64,000 bases of DNA, taken from NCBI GenBank assembly GCA_040506705.1, contig JBEVWG010000019.1, positions 1 through 64,000 of the forward strand, in the 5' to 3' direction. The notes under the pieces were generated by a model. The model was not told the DNA's origin, searched no databases, and saw only the letters and a list, made by a program, of their open reading frames with translations. A program made the translations under genes and the position numbers. Source of the DNA: Thiodiazotropha sp040506705. Its GTDB lineage: Bacteria > Pseudomonadota > Gammaproteobacteria > Chromatiales > Chromatiaceae. Positions 35,196 to 44,084 of the stretch are shown here, piece after piece (within the stretch, counting starts at the first letter, position 1; every line of letters starts with the position of its first letter).

Positions 35196-38192
35196 TCAGT
35201 TAGCCATCACACGTTCTGTTGTAGAGATGGCAAAGGGTTTCCCTTGTTCATCCAACAGGGCACTGGCTACCAGCCAGATCTTCAATATATCCCCAGCTTT
35301 CGTTACTCGTTCCAGCTCTATTGGATCTATATTTTTTCCCTCTTGAATGGCTTGCAGCAGCTTCGCCAGATCTGCCTGACCACTATTCGGGACGATCTGT
35401 TTTACATTCAAGCTTAGAGCTTCCTGTTCAGTGTAGCCGTAGAGACGCTCGGCTGCAGGATTCCAGGCTTGAATATTGCCATCCAGATCCTGCACAGTTA
35501 TGGCGTCACTCGAATCCCTTACAACTGCGGCCAAACGCATCTCCTCTTGCAGCGATTTTTTGATGCGGTCGATATCCTTTATCGCATCGATATCGATAAA
35601 AGTGATCACTGCGCCATCAATGTGATTGTCCAGTGTCCTATATGGGCGTATGCGGACCGAGTACCAGTGGCCCTGATCATCTTCTATCTCTATTGACTTT
35701 GTGACCATCGTATCGATCACGTGCAAGACTTCCGACTCTAAATCGCCAATCTCAATATTTGGTTTGATATTACCGATAGGCCTGCCCACATCGGTATCGA
35801 TAAGGTTAAGCAGTTTCTCCGCCGCTTGGGTAAACTGGCGTATGCGTAGATCTGGCCCAAGCATCAGGATCGGCAGATTGACACTCGATAACAGATTGGT
35901 CAGGTCATCATTGGAGCGGGCCAGCTCCTGATTGCGAGTCTCCAACTCCTCGTTGACGGTGGACAACTCCTCGTTGGCGGATTGCAACTCCTCTTTAGCG
36001 GTCTCCATCTCCTCGTTTGTGCTCTGCAACTCCTCATTGGTGGACTGGATCTCTTCATTTGCAGAACGCAACTCCTCATTGGTACCCTCTTGTTCTTCAA
36101 CAATTGACTGCATGTATTCACGAGTAGTCGTTACTTCTCGTTCCAACTCGGCGTTACGTGCTGACAGAGCTTCGAAGTTTTCACTATCTCCAGGTGTTAA
36201 TTCTCCAGCGACTGACTGCTCTATCGTTGGTGCCGGGTGTGGTTCGAACATCACCAGCAGATTATCCTCACCCTGGATCGCCCCGCCCAGCGACAACACC
36301 TGAATATCCACGCGCAGCGGTTCACCATCGACCTTTAATCGAACATTTTCCTTACGCACACTACCGCCCTCTTTGGTGATGTTGTGGATAGCAGCACGCA
36401 ATTCGACAACCAGATCCGGATGGGCAATCTTATATAGATTAAGGGAGGCTGCCCCATTTGAGGGTTCGATATAGGGCCAGGTACGTCCGAGAAATCTGAC
36501 AACCATTTGGTCAGGATTAACAATAATCCCGGGAGGAACATATTTATCCAGCAGTAGACGGTCAGCCTCTCTCTCAAGATCGTAGACCTGTCCACTATCG
36601 TGGGTGATCTGAGGGATCTCAATAGTCACAGGATTATGATTCGATCGAAAAACCATATCGTTTTTGAGATGTGCAGCAACTGATTTCTTCTGGTATATCT
36701 TGGCTTTTTTATCTTTCAGGGCATACAGGTCAGCCAGACTGCCTATGGTTTCAGAAGAGCCAAGCAGTAAGAATCCATTGGGTTGCAAAGCATAGTGAAA
36801 CACCTGCAACACCTTCTTCTGCAGTGTGCTACCTAGATAGATCAGAAGATTCCGACAACTGATCAGGTCGAGACGTGAAAAAGGTGGATCCTTAATCACA
36901 TTATGCACCGCAAACACACACATATCCCGTAACTGTTTGTTGACTTGATAACCTCCTGAGACCTTGTGAAAGTAGCGGTTCAGGCGCACACGGGAGATCT
37001 CATCCTCTATATTTTCGGGGTAGATTCCACTACGTGCTTTCTCGATGGCGCTTTGGTCGATATCGCTGCCAAATATCTGGATCGGAAAACTAGTGACCCG
37101 ACCACCAAGATATTCAATCAGTGAAATCGCAATTGAGTAGACTTCCTGACCTGTCGAGCATCCTGGCACCCAGATCCGGATTGATGCATCTTTTGGCCGC
37201 TTGTCCAGCAGCTTTGGAAAGACGCTAGCTTGTAAACCCTCAAAACTTTCAGGGTCGCGAAAAAAGGCTGTTACATTAATCAGAATATCCTGGAACAGAG
37301 CATCTATCTCTTGCGGCTCTTTCTGCAGCAAGACAATATATTGGGAGATCCGATCGATTTTGTGTAGCAGCATGCGACGATTTATACGCCGTTTAATGGT
37401 TGTCGCCTTGTAGTAGGAAAAATCGTTACCGGTACGTGCCCGTAGTAGTATGAAAATTTTATTCAGCTGTTCAGGCGTGGCGGTGAGAACCTCCTCATCA
37501 TGGTCTACAGCTACACTGGGGCGCAGTGAAGCGTGTTTAGCGATCCGAACCAACTCCTTGGCAATCTCTGCCGGTGCTAAAACAAAATCGATACAGCCGG
37601 CTGCTACTGCATTTGCCGGCATGCCGTCATACTCTGCACTCTCGTTATCCTGAGCGAAGGTTATGCCACCGACCTCCTTGATGGCGCGGCAACCCAGAGT
37701 GCCATCTGAGGCTGTTCCTGAAAGCACAACCCCAACGGCTGCTGCACCTCGATCCTCGGCCAGACTCTGAAAAAAAACATCGGCGGGATTATAGTGTCGT
37801 TTATTATCGACATTAGGTATGAAAATCAGAGTGTTATGCAACAGAGTCAATTGCTCATTTGGCGGTATGACATAGACATGATCAGGGGCAATCGTCATAC
37901 CATCGGTAATCTCTACAACGGGTAGATGACAATCCTTGCTAAGCAGTTCTGACAGTATCGATTTATGGTTGGGAGAGAGATGCTGAATCAGTACAAAACT
38001 TATTCCTGAATCGCCAGGCAGCTTGGAGAGCAGAGATTTGAAAGCCTTCAGCCCACCAGCTGAAGCAGCGATTCCAACAACAGGTGTATCTATATGTTTT
38101 TCAGTTGTTTTTTTACTAGCTGATCTTTTCGGCTGCTTTTTTTTGCGGGAAGCGGCCTGAGTGCCACTTTTGGGTTTATTGCTACCGGCCAT
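35196..38192 (-). CDS. CheB-CheR-PAS fusion protein
   Basis: A 998-residue fusion. Residues about 30-215 are a CheB methylesterase domain (nucleophile in GIAASAGGLKA, His in LIQHLSPNH, Asp in SGTASDGTLG). Residues about 225-490 are a CheR methyltransferase (RRINRRMLLHKID, SAM site VPGCSTGQEV). A Glu/Asn-rich heptad coiled coil follows at about 680-755 (NEELRSANEEIQSTNEEL as an example), then two PAS domains. A basic Lys-rich tail of about 30 residues precedes CheB. Such fusions act in non-canonical pathways, passing PAS-sensed signals rather than modifying classical receptors. The downstream PAS-GGDEF-EAL gene is the likely output partner. Confidence 0.93.
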   Translation of the reverse strand: MAGSNKPKSGTQAASRKKKQPKRSASKKTTEKHIDTPVVGIAASAGGLKAFKSLLSKLPGDSGISFVLIQHLSPNHKSILSELLSKDCHLPVVEITDGMTIAPDHVYVIPPNEQLTLLHNTLIFIPNVDNKRHYNPADVFFQSLAEDRGAAAVGVVLSGTASDGTLGCRAIKEVGGITFAQDNESAEYDGMPANAVAAGCIDFVLAPAEIAKELVRIAKHASLRPSVAVDHDEEVLTATPEQLNKIFILLRARTGNDFSYYKATTIKRRINRRMLLHKIDRISQYIVLLQKEPQEIDALFQDILINVTAFFRDPESFEGLQASVFPKLLDKRPKDASIRIWVPGCSTGQEVYSIAISLIEYLGGRVTSFPIQIFGSDIDQSAIEKARSGIYPENIEDEISRVRLNRYFHKVSGGYQVNKQLRDMCVFAVHNVIKDPPFSRLDLISCRNLLIYLGSTLQKKVLQVFHYALQPNGFLLLGSSETIGSLADLYALKDKKAKIYQKKSVAAHLKNDMVFRSNHNPVTIEIPQITHDSGQVYDLEREADRLLLDKYVPPGIIVNPDQMVVRFLGRTWPYIEPSNGAASLNLYKIAHPDLVVELRAAIHNITKEGGSVRKENVRLKVDGEPLRVDIQVLSLGGAIQGEDNLLVMFEPHPAPTIEQSVAGELTPGDSENFEALSARNAELEREVTTTREYMQSIVEEQEGTNEELRSANEEIQSTNEELQSTNEEMETAKEELQSANEELSTVNEELETRNQELARSNDDLTNLLSSVNLPILMLGPDLRIRQFTQAAEKLLNLIDTDVGRPIGNIKPNIEIGDLESEVLHVIDTMVTKSIEIEDDQGHWYSVRIRPYRTLDNHIDGAVITFIDIDAIKDIDRIKKSLQEEMRLAAVVRDSSDAITVQDLDGNIQAWNPAAERLYGYTEQEALSLNVKQIVPNSGQADLAKLLQAIQEGKNIDPIELERVTKAGDILKIWLVASALLDEQGKPFAISTTERVMAN

Positions 38193-38616
38193 GAAGGTAA
38201 TCCCTTAAATACAGATTAAATAGATCTGCGAGTAATCTAGCAGATTTAAACTTTCAGGTAATTTCCATGGTCGCGTTAGCAAAGAATGGTATAAACCGGT
38301 ACCTGATCAAATGAATAAAACAAGCTAATGATCCCTATATTTCCAATTCTAGTTAATGCCTTGTCTATAGTCCATTAAGCTCAGAAACGAAGAGAGCATA
38401 TTTTATCGGCAATGTGTCGCTACAAAGCTTGCTCAGAACTCCCTAAGAGTTAATAGAGTTAGAACCACGAATAGCTCTATTTAAAGGCGATGTTTAATAA
38501 CAGCTTTATACCCTGAATTGGGTAGGGCCCGCCAAAAGCTATTGGAAGTTAACCATTAACCCGGCAATTCAATATGTCGGGTTGAGAATAGTCGATATGT
38601 TTCGACAAAGATATTT
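38193..38616. other. intergenic region between hupV and the CheB-CheR gene
   Basis: No gene seen. AACCCG at 38558 and CGGGTT ending 38583 can pair just after hupV and may end the hup transcript, but without a U tract. The rest is AT-rich and must hold the CheB-CheR promoter. Confidence 0.35.
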
Positions 38617-40065
38617 TTAATGGACTGTACAAACCATGCAGGGATCGAAGGAGCGGACAATATGTTGTACTGAGACTGGATCTTTCTCCCCTGCTCTGAG
38701 AGGAGCACCTTGCAGAGCCAATTCGAGGGCGCCGGGTTGCCCGGCGGCATCACGAGGTGAAAAATTCCAGGTGGTTGGCGCAACTATCTGATAGTTGAGA
38801 ATGCGTCCGTGTCTGATCTTTATCCAGTGCCCCAGACTCCCTCGGGCTGCCTCCACCAAGCCAGCCCCTTGCGCTTCCTTGGGCATTGAGGCGTGATTAC
38901 AGAAGGGCTCCTTGGGGTGGATCTCCCTGACCCAGGACTCCATTAACATCACCGCCCGTGCAATCTCCAACAGCCTGGCGATTACCCGGTTTCTTACATT
39001 TCCACCGCTTTGAGAAACCAGATCCCGAATCAGTGGATGGCCATCAATCTGCTGTCGGGCCAAGGCACCGACCTCTATAACTTTGCCATCCAGACGAGGC
39101 GCCTTACACCAGCTATAGGCCTCTGCAACATCCGCATCGGGTAGTGTAATACCCTCGAAGGGATGCTTGGGGGCAGCCTGGTATTTCATCCAGCTGTGGC
39201 TGATATCCTCGGTAATCAGTGAAGTATCCAGAGCAGCCGCTCCCTGATCCCAGACACCTTGGCGAAAGCTATACTGACCCAGCAACTGGTAGGCCCCGTA
39301 ACTCATAAAGCGGTCGCTGCCTCTTCCAAGTTGATCCAGTTTGAGTTGCGCTGCCACTTCAAGAAAAGATCTGAAATCGCTGTGGTCAAGGGGGTGATCA
39401 GCTATCCATTCCTGAAGCGCCTCGGCAGAAGCCAGGGCGTCGATTCTCTCCAGAGTATCACCAAAAAGCCGGCTCTCCAGGAAACGGCGAAAACCGAACA
39501 GTATCGCCTGCAGCCTGGCTTTCTCTTGCATCTCAATCGAGCGGCTGACACCACCGGGCTGTATCGCCAGACTATGGGGCCACTTGCCAGCCATCAATCC
39601 CATCAGGTGCATAAACTGAGCGCGGGCTGCCAGCATCTCAGGGGCTGCTGTACCGGTTTGTGCGCGGAACCGTTCTGCGATTCCGGGATACCAGGCTTCG
39701 TTACTGTAGGTCTCACGGGCAAAATCGGGCATGAAAAAGAGATAGAAATGGGTCAGATGATCCGCCACATTCTCATTCGCCAGAATCAGGTTGATTGATA
39801 GGTCGCCGTTTGATGGCATGGCAACACCTGACAACTCAGACAGGGCACGGGCAGCTGCAACCGATTGGGATACGGAGCAGATACCGCAGATCCTTGGTGT
39901 ATAGACCAGTGCATCACCTGGGTCTTTACCTTGTAAGATCTGCTCGAAGCCTCGATAGAGGGATGAGGAGACTTGAGCAGAGGTGACCTGCTCGTTTTCT
40001 ATCTCCAACTCGACCTCCAGATCCCCTTCCACCCGATTGAAGGGACCAACAATGCGTCGACTCAT
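38617..40065 (-). CDS. hupV: regulatory (H2-sensing) [NiFe]-hydrogenase large subunit
   Basis: A 482-residue large subunit with both active-site cysteine pairs: RICGICSVSQ (about 60) and DPCMVCTVH at the very end. The protein stops right after the His of the second motif, so it lacks the C-terminal peptide that maturation proteases remove from catalytic subunits. That absence is characteristic of regulatory hydrogenases (HupV/HoxC). With HupU it senses H2 in the cytoplasm and signals to HupT. Its start overlaps the hupU stop by 4 bp. It is the last gene of the hup run. Confidence 0.94.
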   Translation of the reverse strand: MSRRIVGPFNRVEGDLEVELEIENEQVTSAQVSSSLYRGFEQILQGKDPGDALVYTPRICGICSVSQSVAAARALSELSGVAMPSNGDLSINLILANENVADHLTHFYLFFMPDFARETYSNEAWYPGIAERFRAQTGTAAPEMLAARAQFMHLMGLMAGKWPHSLAIQPGGVSRSIEMQEKARLQAILFGFRRFLESRLFGDTLERIDALASAEALQEWIADHPLDHSDFRSFLEVAAQLKLDQLGRGSDRFMSYGAYQLLGQYSFRQGVWDQGAAALDTSLITEDISHSWMKYQAAPKHPFEGITLPDADVAEAYSWCKAPRLDGKVIEVGALARQQIDGHPLIRDLVSQSGGNVRNRVIARLLEIARAVMLMESWVREIHPKEPFCNHASMPKEAQGAGLVEAARGSLGHWIKIRHGRILNYQIVAPTTWNFSPRDAAGQPGALELALQGAPLRAGEKDPVSVQHIVRSFDPCMVCTVH

Positions 40066-41081
40066 GATTTATCACTCAATTTACGGCTTGGAGGTACTCG
40101 AATATGGTCTGCCACTGCATTCTCTTTGAGGCGTTTAGGCGTAGCGGCCTTGGCTAATGAGGCCAGAGCAACGAACCAGGCCTTGGGCATATCGGTAGGC
40201 AAGCCAACCGGTATACCGGCAATCTTTGGTGTCTCTGTGAAGGGGTGTCCCGGCTCTTCAAAGCCTGGCGCAGTACAGTTGATGCAGGCGTATCCTCCCC
40301 TTAAGCAGGACCCTTCTCCATTCCACAGACGGGTATTGCAGTCGGCATGGGCCTGAGTGCCCAAGCACCCCATGTGCTCCATCATACAACCCAGGTCAGA
40401 GGACTTTTCGGCACTGGCCTTATATTCATAGTACTCATTGCGAGGGCAACCATGATGAACCAGATGATCTGCATAGCTTCGAGGACGACCATAGCGATCA
40501 AGGTGCTCATGCTTCAGCTCACCACAGGCGATCTGTAGCAGAGTTTCGCTAACCCAGTTGGGGTGTACAGGACAACCAGCAATATTGATAACAGGCAGGC
40601 CCTCCTGGTCAGCGAACTGCTTACCCAACAAGCCCCCTTCAATACTCTCATCATACTGGAGACCGCAGGATTCACTGGGATTACCGCCTGCTGCGGTGAT
40701 GCCCCCATAGGCGGCACAACTACCAACAGCGACCACATGCCGCGCCACCTTGGCAAGTTTTTCAATCCATTGCATCATCGGTTGACCAGTACCGGCCAGT
40801 CGATGAAATTTACCGCTGCCATTAGGTCCGCACACCACCGAACCCTCGAGACAGAGCAGATCAAGAGGCACCTCTCCATGCAGAATATCCTGCAACAGCT
40901 CTATCAGTTCACTGCCTGAAGCTTCACTGATTGAAGGGTGCCAGAGCAGATTGATTCCCGCACTCTGCAGTGTGGTAAAAATATCCGGAGCCTCGGCACA
41001 GAGCAGAGAGAGTGTGCAACCGCCACAGCCGCCGGATTGCAGCCATAGAAGATTCAGAGGCTGGTGCTCAGTTTCAGCCAT
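40062..41081 (-). CDS. hupU: regulatory (H2-sensing) [NiFe]-hydrogenase small subunit
   Basis: A 339-residue small subunit that carries the electron-transfer FeS clusters of the H2 sensor. Cluster cysteines appear in SGGCGGCT (about 18), SCAAYGG (about 115) and the C-terminal runs CMMEHMGCLG, CNTRLWNGEGSC and CINC. It has no Tat signal and no C-terminal anchor, as expected for the cytoplasmic sensor (HupU/HoxB) and unlike HupS. I chose the ATG at 41081, preceded by GGAG and overlapping hupT by 8 bp; an in-frame start at 41126 would overlap by more than 50 bp. It pairs with HupV downstream. Confidence 0.93.
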   Translation of the reverse strand: MAETEHQPLNLLWLQSGGCGGCTLSLLCAEAPDIFTTLQSAGINLLWHPSISEASGSELIELLQDILHGEVPLDLLCLEGSVVCGPNGSGKFHRLAGTGQPMMQWIEKLAKVARHVVAVGSCAAYGGITAAGGNPSESCGLQYDESIEGGLLGKQFADQEGLPVINIAGCPVHPNWVSETLLQIACGELKHEHLDRYGRPRSYADHLVHHGCPRNEYYEYKASAEKSSDLGCMMEHMGCLGTQAHADCNTRLWNGEGSCLRGGYACINCTAPGFEEPGHPFTETPKIAGIPVGLPTDMPKAWFVALASLAKAATPKRLKENAVADHIRVPPSRKLSDKS

Positions 41082-42444
41082 CGCCAGCTCCGTTGCGTGG
41101 AAGTTGAAGGGTAAAGATGGCGCCACCCTCAGGGTGATTACCTGCCTTCAGGTCCCCCCCCATATCTCTTGCCAAGCCGTAGCTGATGTAGAGTCCAAGA
41201 CCGGTTCCCTTGCCTACCTCTTTAGTGGTAAAGAATGGGTCGAATATCTTTTTCAGATCCTGCTTTGGAATACCTGCGCCTTCATCTTTAACACTGACCA
41301 GGACGTTCTCATTTTCTTTAACACAGTGGATGGTCAGTCTTGGTTTTTGTTGTCCCTCCATGACATCGATAGCATTCTGCAAAAGGTTGATGAGAATCTG
41401 GTGAACCTGCCCCTGACGTCCGGTAATCAGAAATTCTCCCCTTAAATCAAATATGACTTCCAACTGCTCCCGCGCCGCTTTCACAACCCAGTGGATGGCT
41501 GTTTTAATCACTTGATGCAGGTCGAAGGATTCCTCACTCTCTTTTTGCACTCCGGAGTAGCGCCGCAGATCAAGTACAATGTTACTGATGCGTTCAGCCC
41601 CCTCCATGGTGCCTTCGATCAATGGCCCCATATCCGATTCAATGCGATCGATACGATGATTTTCACGAAGTTGTTGATGAAGTTCAGGTTGCAGGTGACC
41701 CCCTACTTCAGTCAGATAGCCGTTGATCCTTTCAGCGTAGCGTTTCAAAGCATGCATATTTCCGAAAACAACACTGATTGGATTGTTCAACTCATGAGCA
41801 ACACCAGCCACCAGGCGACCGAGTGAAGCCATCTTCTCAGAATGAACCAACTGCTCCTGGGTCTGTTTCAGATCGCCATGCGCCTTGTTGAGTTTCTCAT
41901 AGGCTCGTCTCAGTTCTCCAACGGGCCGGCCTATCAATACCATACCCATTAGGCGTCCTTTAACGTCGTAACGGGAGGAGCAGTTCATCGCCAGAGGCAT
42001 GGTGCCCCCTTCGAGGGTTTGCAGACTCACTTCACAATCGACAATCGCATCACTGCCTAATTTTTCTGCGAACCCACCTACCAGTGATTGCGACTCAGAA
42101 CCGAAAAGTTCGACAAAAGATCGATGCAACCATTCGCTTTCAGGTTTACCGGTCAGATCCTCCAATGCCTGATTCACTTGCAGGATACGACCCTGCACAT
42201 CACAAACAATCAATACCTCTGTCATCGACTCAAGTACGCTGCGGATAAACTGTTGTGTCTCTTCCAGCTCCGCGTTCTTCTGTTCCAGCTCCACTTGATA
42301 ATGCACCAGATCGGCATAGACCTTATCCATCTTCTGAATCACATCGATCCAGGCATGCTCAGTGGATTCGGTGAATTCCATTGGTGTTTCCATACCCACC
42401 TTGTCGATCAGGCTAGTAGTTTGAGATAGCTTGGTCTCTGTCAT
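41074..42444 (-). CDS. hupT: sensor histidine kinase of the H2-sensing system
   Basis: A 456-residue soluble kinase. A coiled coil and a PAS domain (about 65-180) precede the phosphoacceptor block LVAGVAHELNNPISVV (His near 222) and an ATPase domain with LINLLQNAID, KDEGAGIPKQDL and TGLGLYI. It has no membrane segment. In known systems HupT/HoxJ forms a complex with the H2 sensor HupUV and controls the response regulator HupR/HoxA. Here hupT, hupU and hupV overlap in a row and hupR lies just upstream, giving the complete signalling set. GGAG precedes the ATG. The gap to hupR (161 bp) holds a REP element. Confidence 0.94.
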   Translation of the reverse strand: MTETKLSQTTSLIDKVGMETPMEFTESTEHAWIDVIQKMDKVYADLVHYQVELEQKNAELEETQQFIRSVLESMTEVLIVCDVQGRILQVNQALEDLTGKPESEWLHRSFVELFGSESQSLVGGFAEKLGSDAIVDCEVSLQTLEGGTMPLAMNCSSRYDVKGRLMGMVLIGRPVGELRRAYEKLNKAHGDLKQTQEQLVHSEKMASLGRLVAGVAHELNNPISVVFGNMHALKRYAERINGYLTEVGGHLQPELHQQLRENHRIDRIESDMGPLIEGTMEGAERISNIVLDLRRYSGVQKESEESFDLHQVIKTAIHWVVKAAREQLEVIFDLRGEFLITGRQGQVHQILINLLQNAIDVMEGQQKPRLTIHCVKENENVLVSVKDEGAGIPKQDLKKIFDPFFTTKEVGKGTGLGLYISYGLARDMGGDLKAGNHPEGGAIFTLQLPRNGAGDG

Positions 42445-42538
42445 AACTGCTCCATGTTAATGGGTCATTGATTCCGGGTCATTTGAGTGTATTGATAAGG
42501 TATGCATCTTATGGTTTTACTGTCGATGTTATGGGTTT

Positions 42539-42563
42539 GGTGCGGCAGGGCCGCACCCTACGT
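42539..42563. repeat. REP-like palindrome, family B
   Basis: GGTGCGGCAGGGCCGCACC followed by CTACGT, between hupR and hupT. Family B also occurs as inverted pairs at 48.3 and 62.4 kb. Confidence 0.85.
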
Positions 42564-42605
42564 CATATTGGTAATGTAGCTGTCGCAGCCAATATTTCTC
42601 ATGGG

Positions 42606-44084
42606 TCAGACCACCATATCTTCATCATCTCTAAGCTGTTCGATCTTCTCCAAACCATAACGCTCCAGTTTGCTGCGCAGCCCGACACGTGAGAGCCCCA
42701 TCTCTTTCGCTGCCTGGCTCTTATTCCAACGATTACGAATCAGACACTCTTTGAGAATACGAGCCTCTAGTGATTCAACACGCTCCTTGAGTGACCCCTG
42801 CAGCTCACCCATCATCAGCATATCGGCCTCATCCTCTTCAGGCGCGGATCTCAACACCCTTGGCGAGAGTAGATCAGCGCCAAGTAAATCACTCTCCCCC
42901 ATCACTAACATATGGCGGATTTCGTTCTGCAGTTCCCGTACATTACCGGGCCAATGGTAGGCCTGCATACAGGCTAGGGTTTCAGTAGTAAAGCCCTCAA
43001 CTTCTTTGCCCAACTGTTTGATTGAGGCCTCAAGGATAGTGTTGGCGATCAATGGAATATCTATCTTGCGTTCGCGCAGTGCCGGCAACTGTATCGTTAC
43101 TGAGGCCAGTCGGTAGTAGAGATCCTCACGAAATCTTCCCTCTCTCACCTCTTGTTCCAAGTCCCGGTTGGTGGCAGCAATGATGCGTACATCAACCTGC
43201 CGGGTCTGACTGCTGCCCAGCGGGCGTATCTCACCCTCTTGCAACACTCGAAGTAACTTCACTTGAAATGCGGGTGAAACTTCCCCCACTTCGTCAAGAA
43301 ACACCGTGCCACCATTGGCTCGTTCAAACAGTCCGGCACGATCTTCCACCGCTCCGGTAAAGGCGCCTCGTTTATATCCAAACAACTCACTCTCCAGCAG
43401 TTCGTCGGGCAGTGCGCCGCAATTCTCAACCACGAAGGGTTGTTGCCAACGATTACTGTTGTAGTGCAGCGCCCGGGCTGCCAACTCTTTACCTGTTCCG
43501 GATTCACCGGTCAGTAACACAGAGATGTCATAGGGTGAGACTCTTCGTATCTTTTCGCAGACCTGATTCATGCAGCTTTGGGGGCTGCGTACAATCTGAT
43601 CATCGCAACTGTAATCCTCACGCAGTCGCTTGCTTTTTTTATCCATCAACGATTGCAGACGACTGGGGGACATCTTCAACTCGACACTGAGAACCTCATT
43701 CTTGCGCTGTAACTCGAATAGTTCAGCTGCATTCTTCAACAGTAGAATCAGACTGTCCGGATGCCAGGGCTTGGTAATGAACTGGTAGATGCCCGCTTCA
43801 TTTACTGCGCTGATGATATCTTCAGAATCGGTATAACCTGAGATGATCATTCGAATCACATCGGGCCACTGTTCACGAACCTGCTTTAGAAACTCCACAC
43901 CGGTCATATCGGGCATACGCTGATCGCAGAGGATGAGCTGCACCCATTTGCTCTGCAGAATGAGTCTGGCCTGTTCGACATTCTGAGCAGTCTGAATATC
44001 GAAGTCATCCTCTAAGATTCTCTCAAGCGTCTCCAAACTGCGGACTTCATCATCAACTATCAAAACAGTAGGACGTGGGCTCAT
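42606..44084 (-). CDS. hupR: NtrC-family response regulator of hydrogenase genes
   Basis: A 492-residue sigma54 activator. The receiver domain has its Asp in LCDQRMPD (near 54) and Lys in ITKPW (near 105). The AAA+ domain shows Walker A GESGTGKE (near 205), the sigma54-contact loop GAFTGA, and Walker B VFLDEVGE. A Fis-type helix-turn-helix ends the protein (NKSQAAKEMGLSRVGLRSKL). It matches HupR/HoxA, which activates hydrogenase genes in answer to HupT. Its ATG overlaps the hypX stop by 4 bp. The likely target in view is the -24/-12 promoter ahead of hupD. Confidence 0.95.
   Translation of the reverse strand: MSPRPTVLIVDDEVRSLETLERILEDDFDIQTAQNVEQARLILQSKWVQLILCDQRMPDMTGVEFLKQVREQWPDVIRMIISGYTDSEDIISAVNEAGIYQFITKPWHPDSLILLLKNAAELFELQRKNEVLSVELKMSPSRLQSLMDKKSKRLREDYSCDDQIVRSPQSCMNQVCEKIRRVSPYDISVLLTGESGTGKELAARALHYNSNRWQQPFVVENCGALPDELLESELFGYKRGAFTGAVEDRAGLFERANGGTVFLDEVGEVSPAFQVKLLRVLQEGEIRPLGSSQTRQVDVRIIAATNRDLEQEVREGRFREDLYYRLASVTIQLPALRERKIDIPLIANTILEASIKQLGKEVEGFTTETLACMQAYHWPGNVRELQNEIRHMLVMGESDLLGADLLSPRVLRSAPEEDEADMLMMGELQGSLKERVESLEARILKECLIRNRWNKSQAAKEMGLSRVGLRSKLERYGLEKIEQLRDDEDMVV

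Noticed and set aside
38617..40065. Second catalytic hydrogenase
   Set aside because: The large subunit ends at DPCMVCTVH without a cleavable tail and the small subunit lacks a Tat signal, so it is the sensor type.
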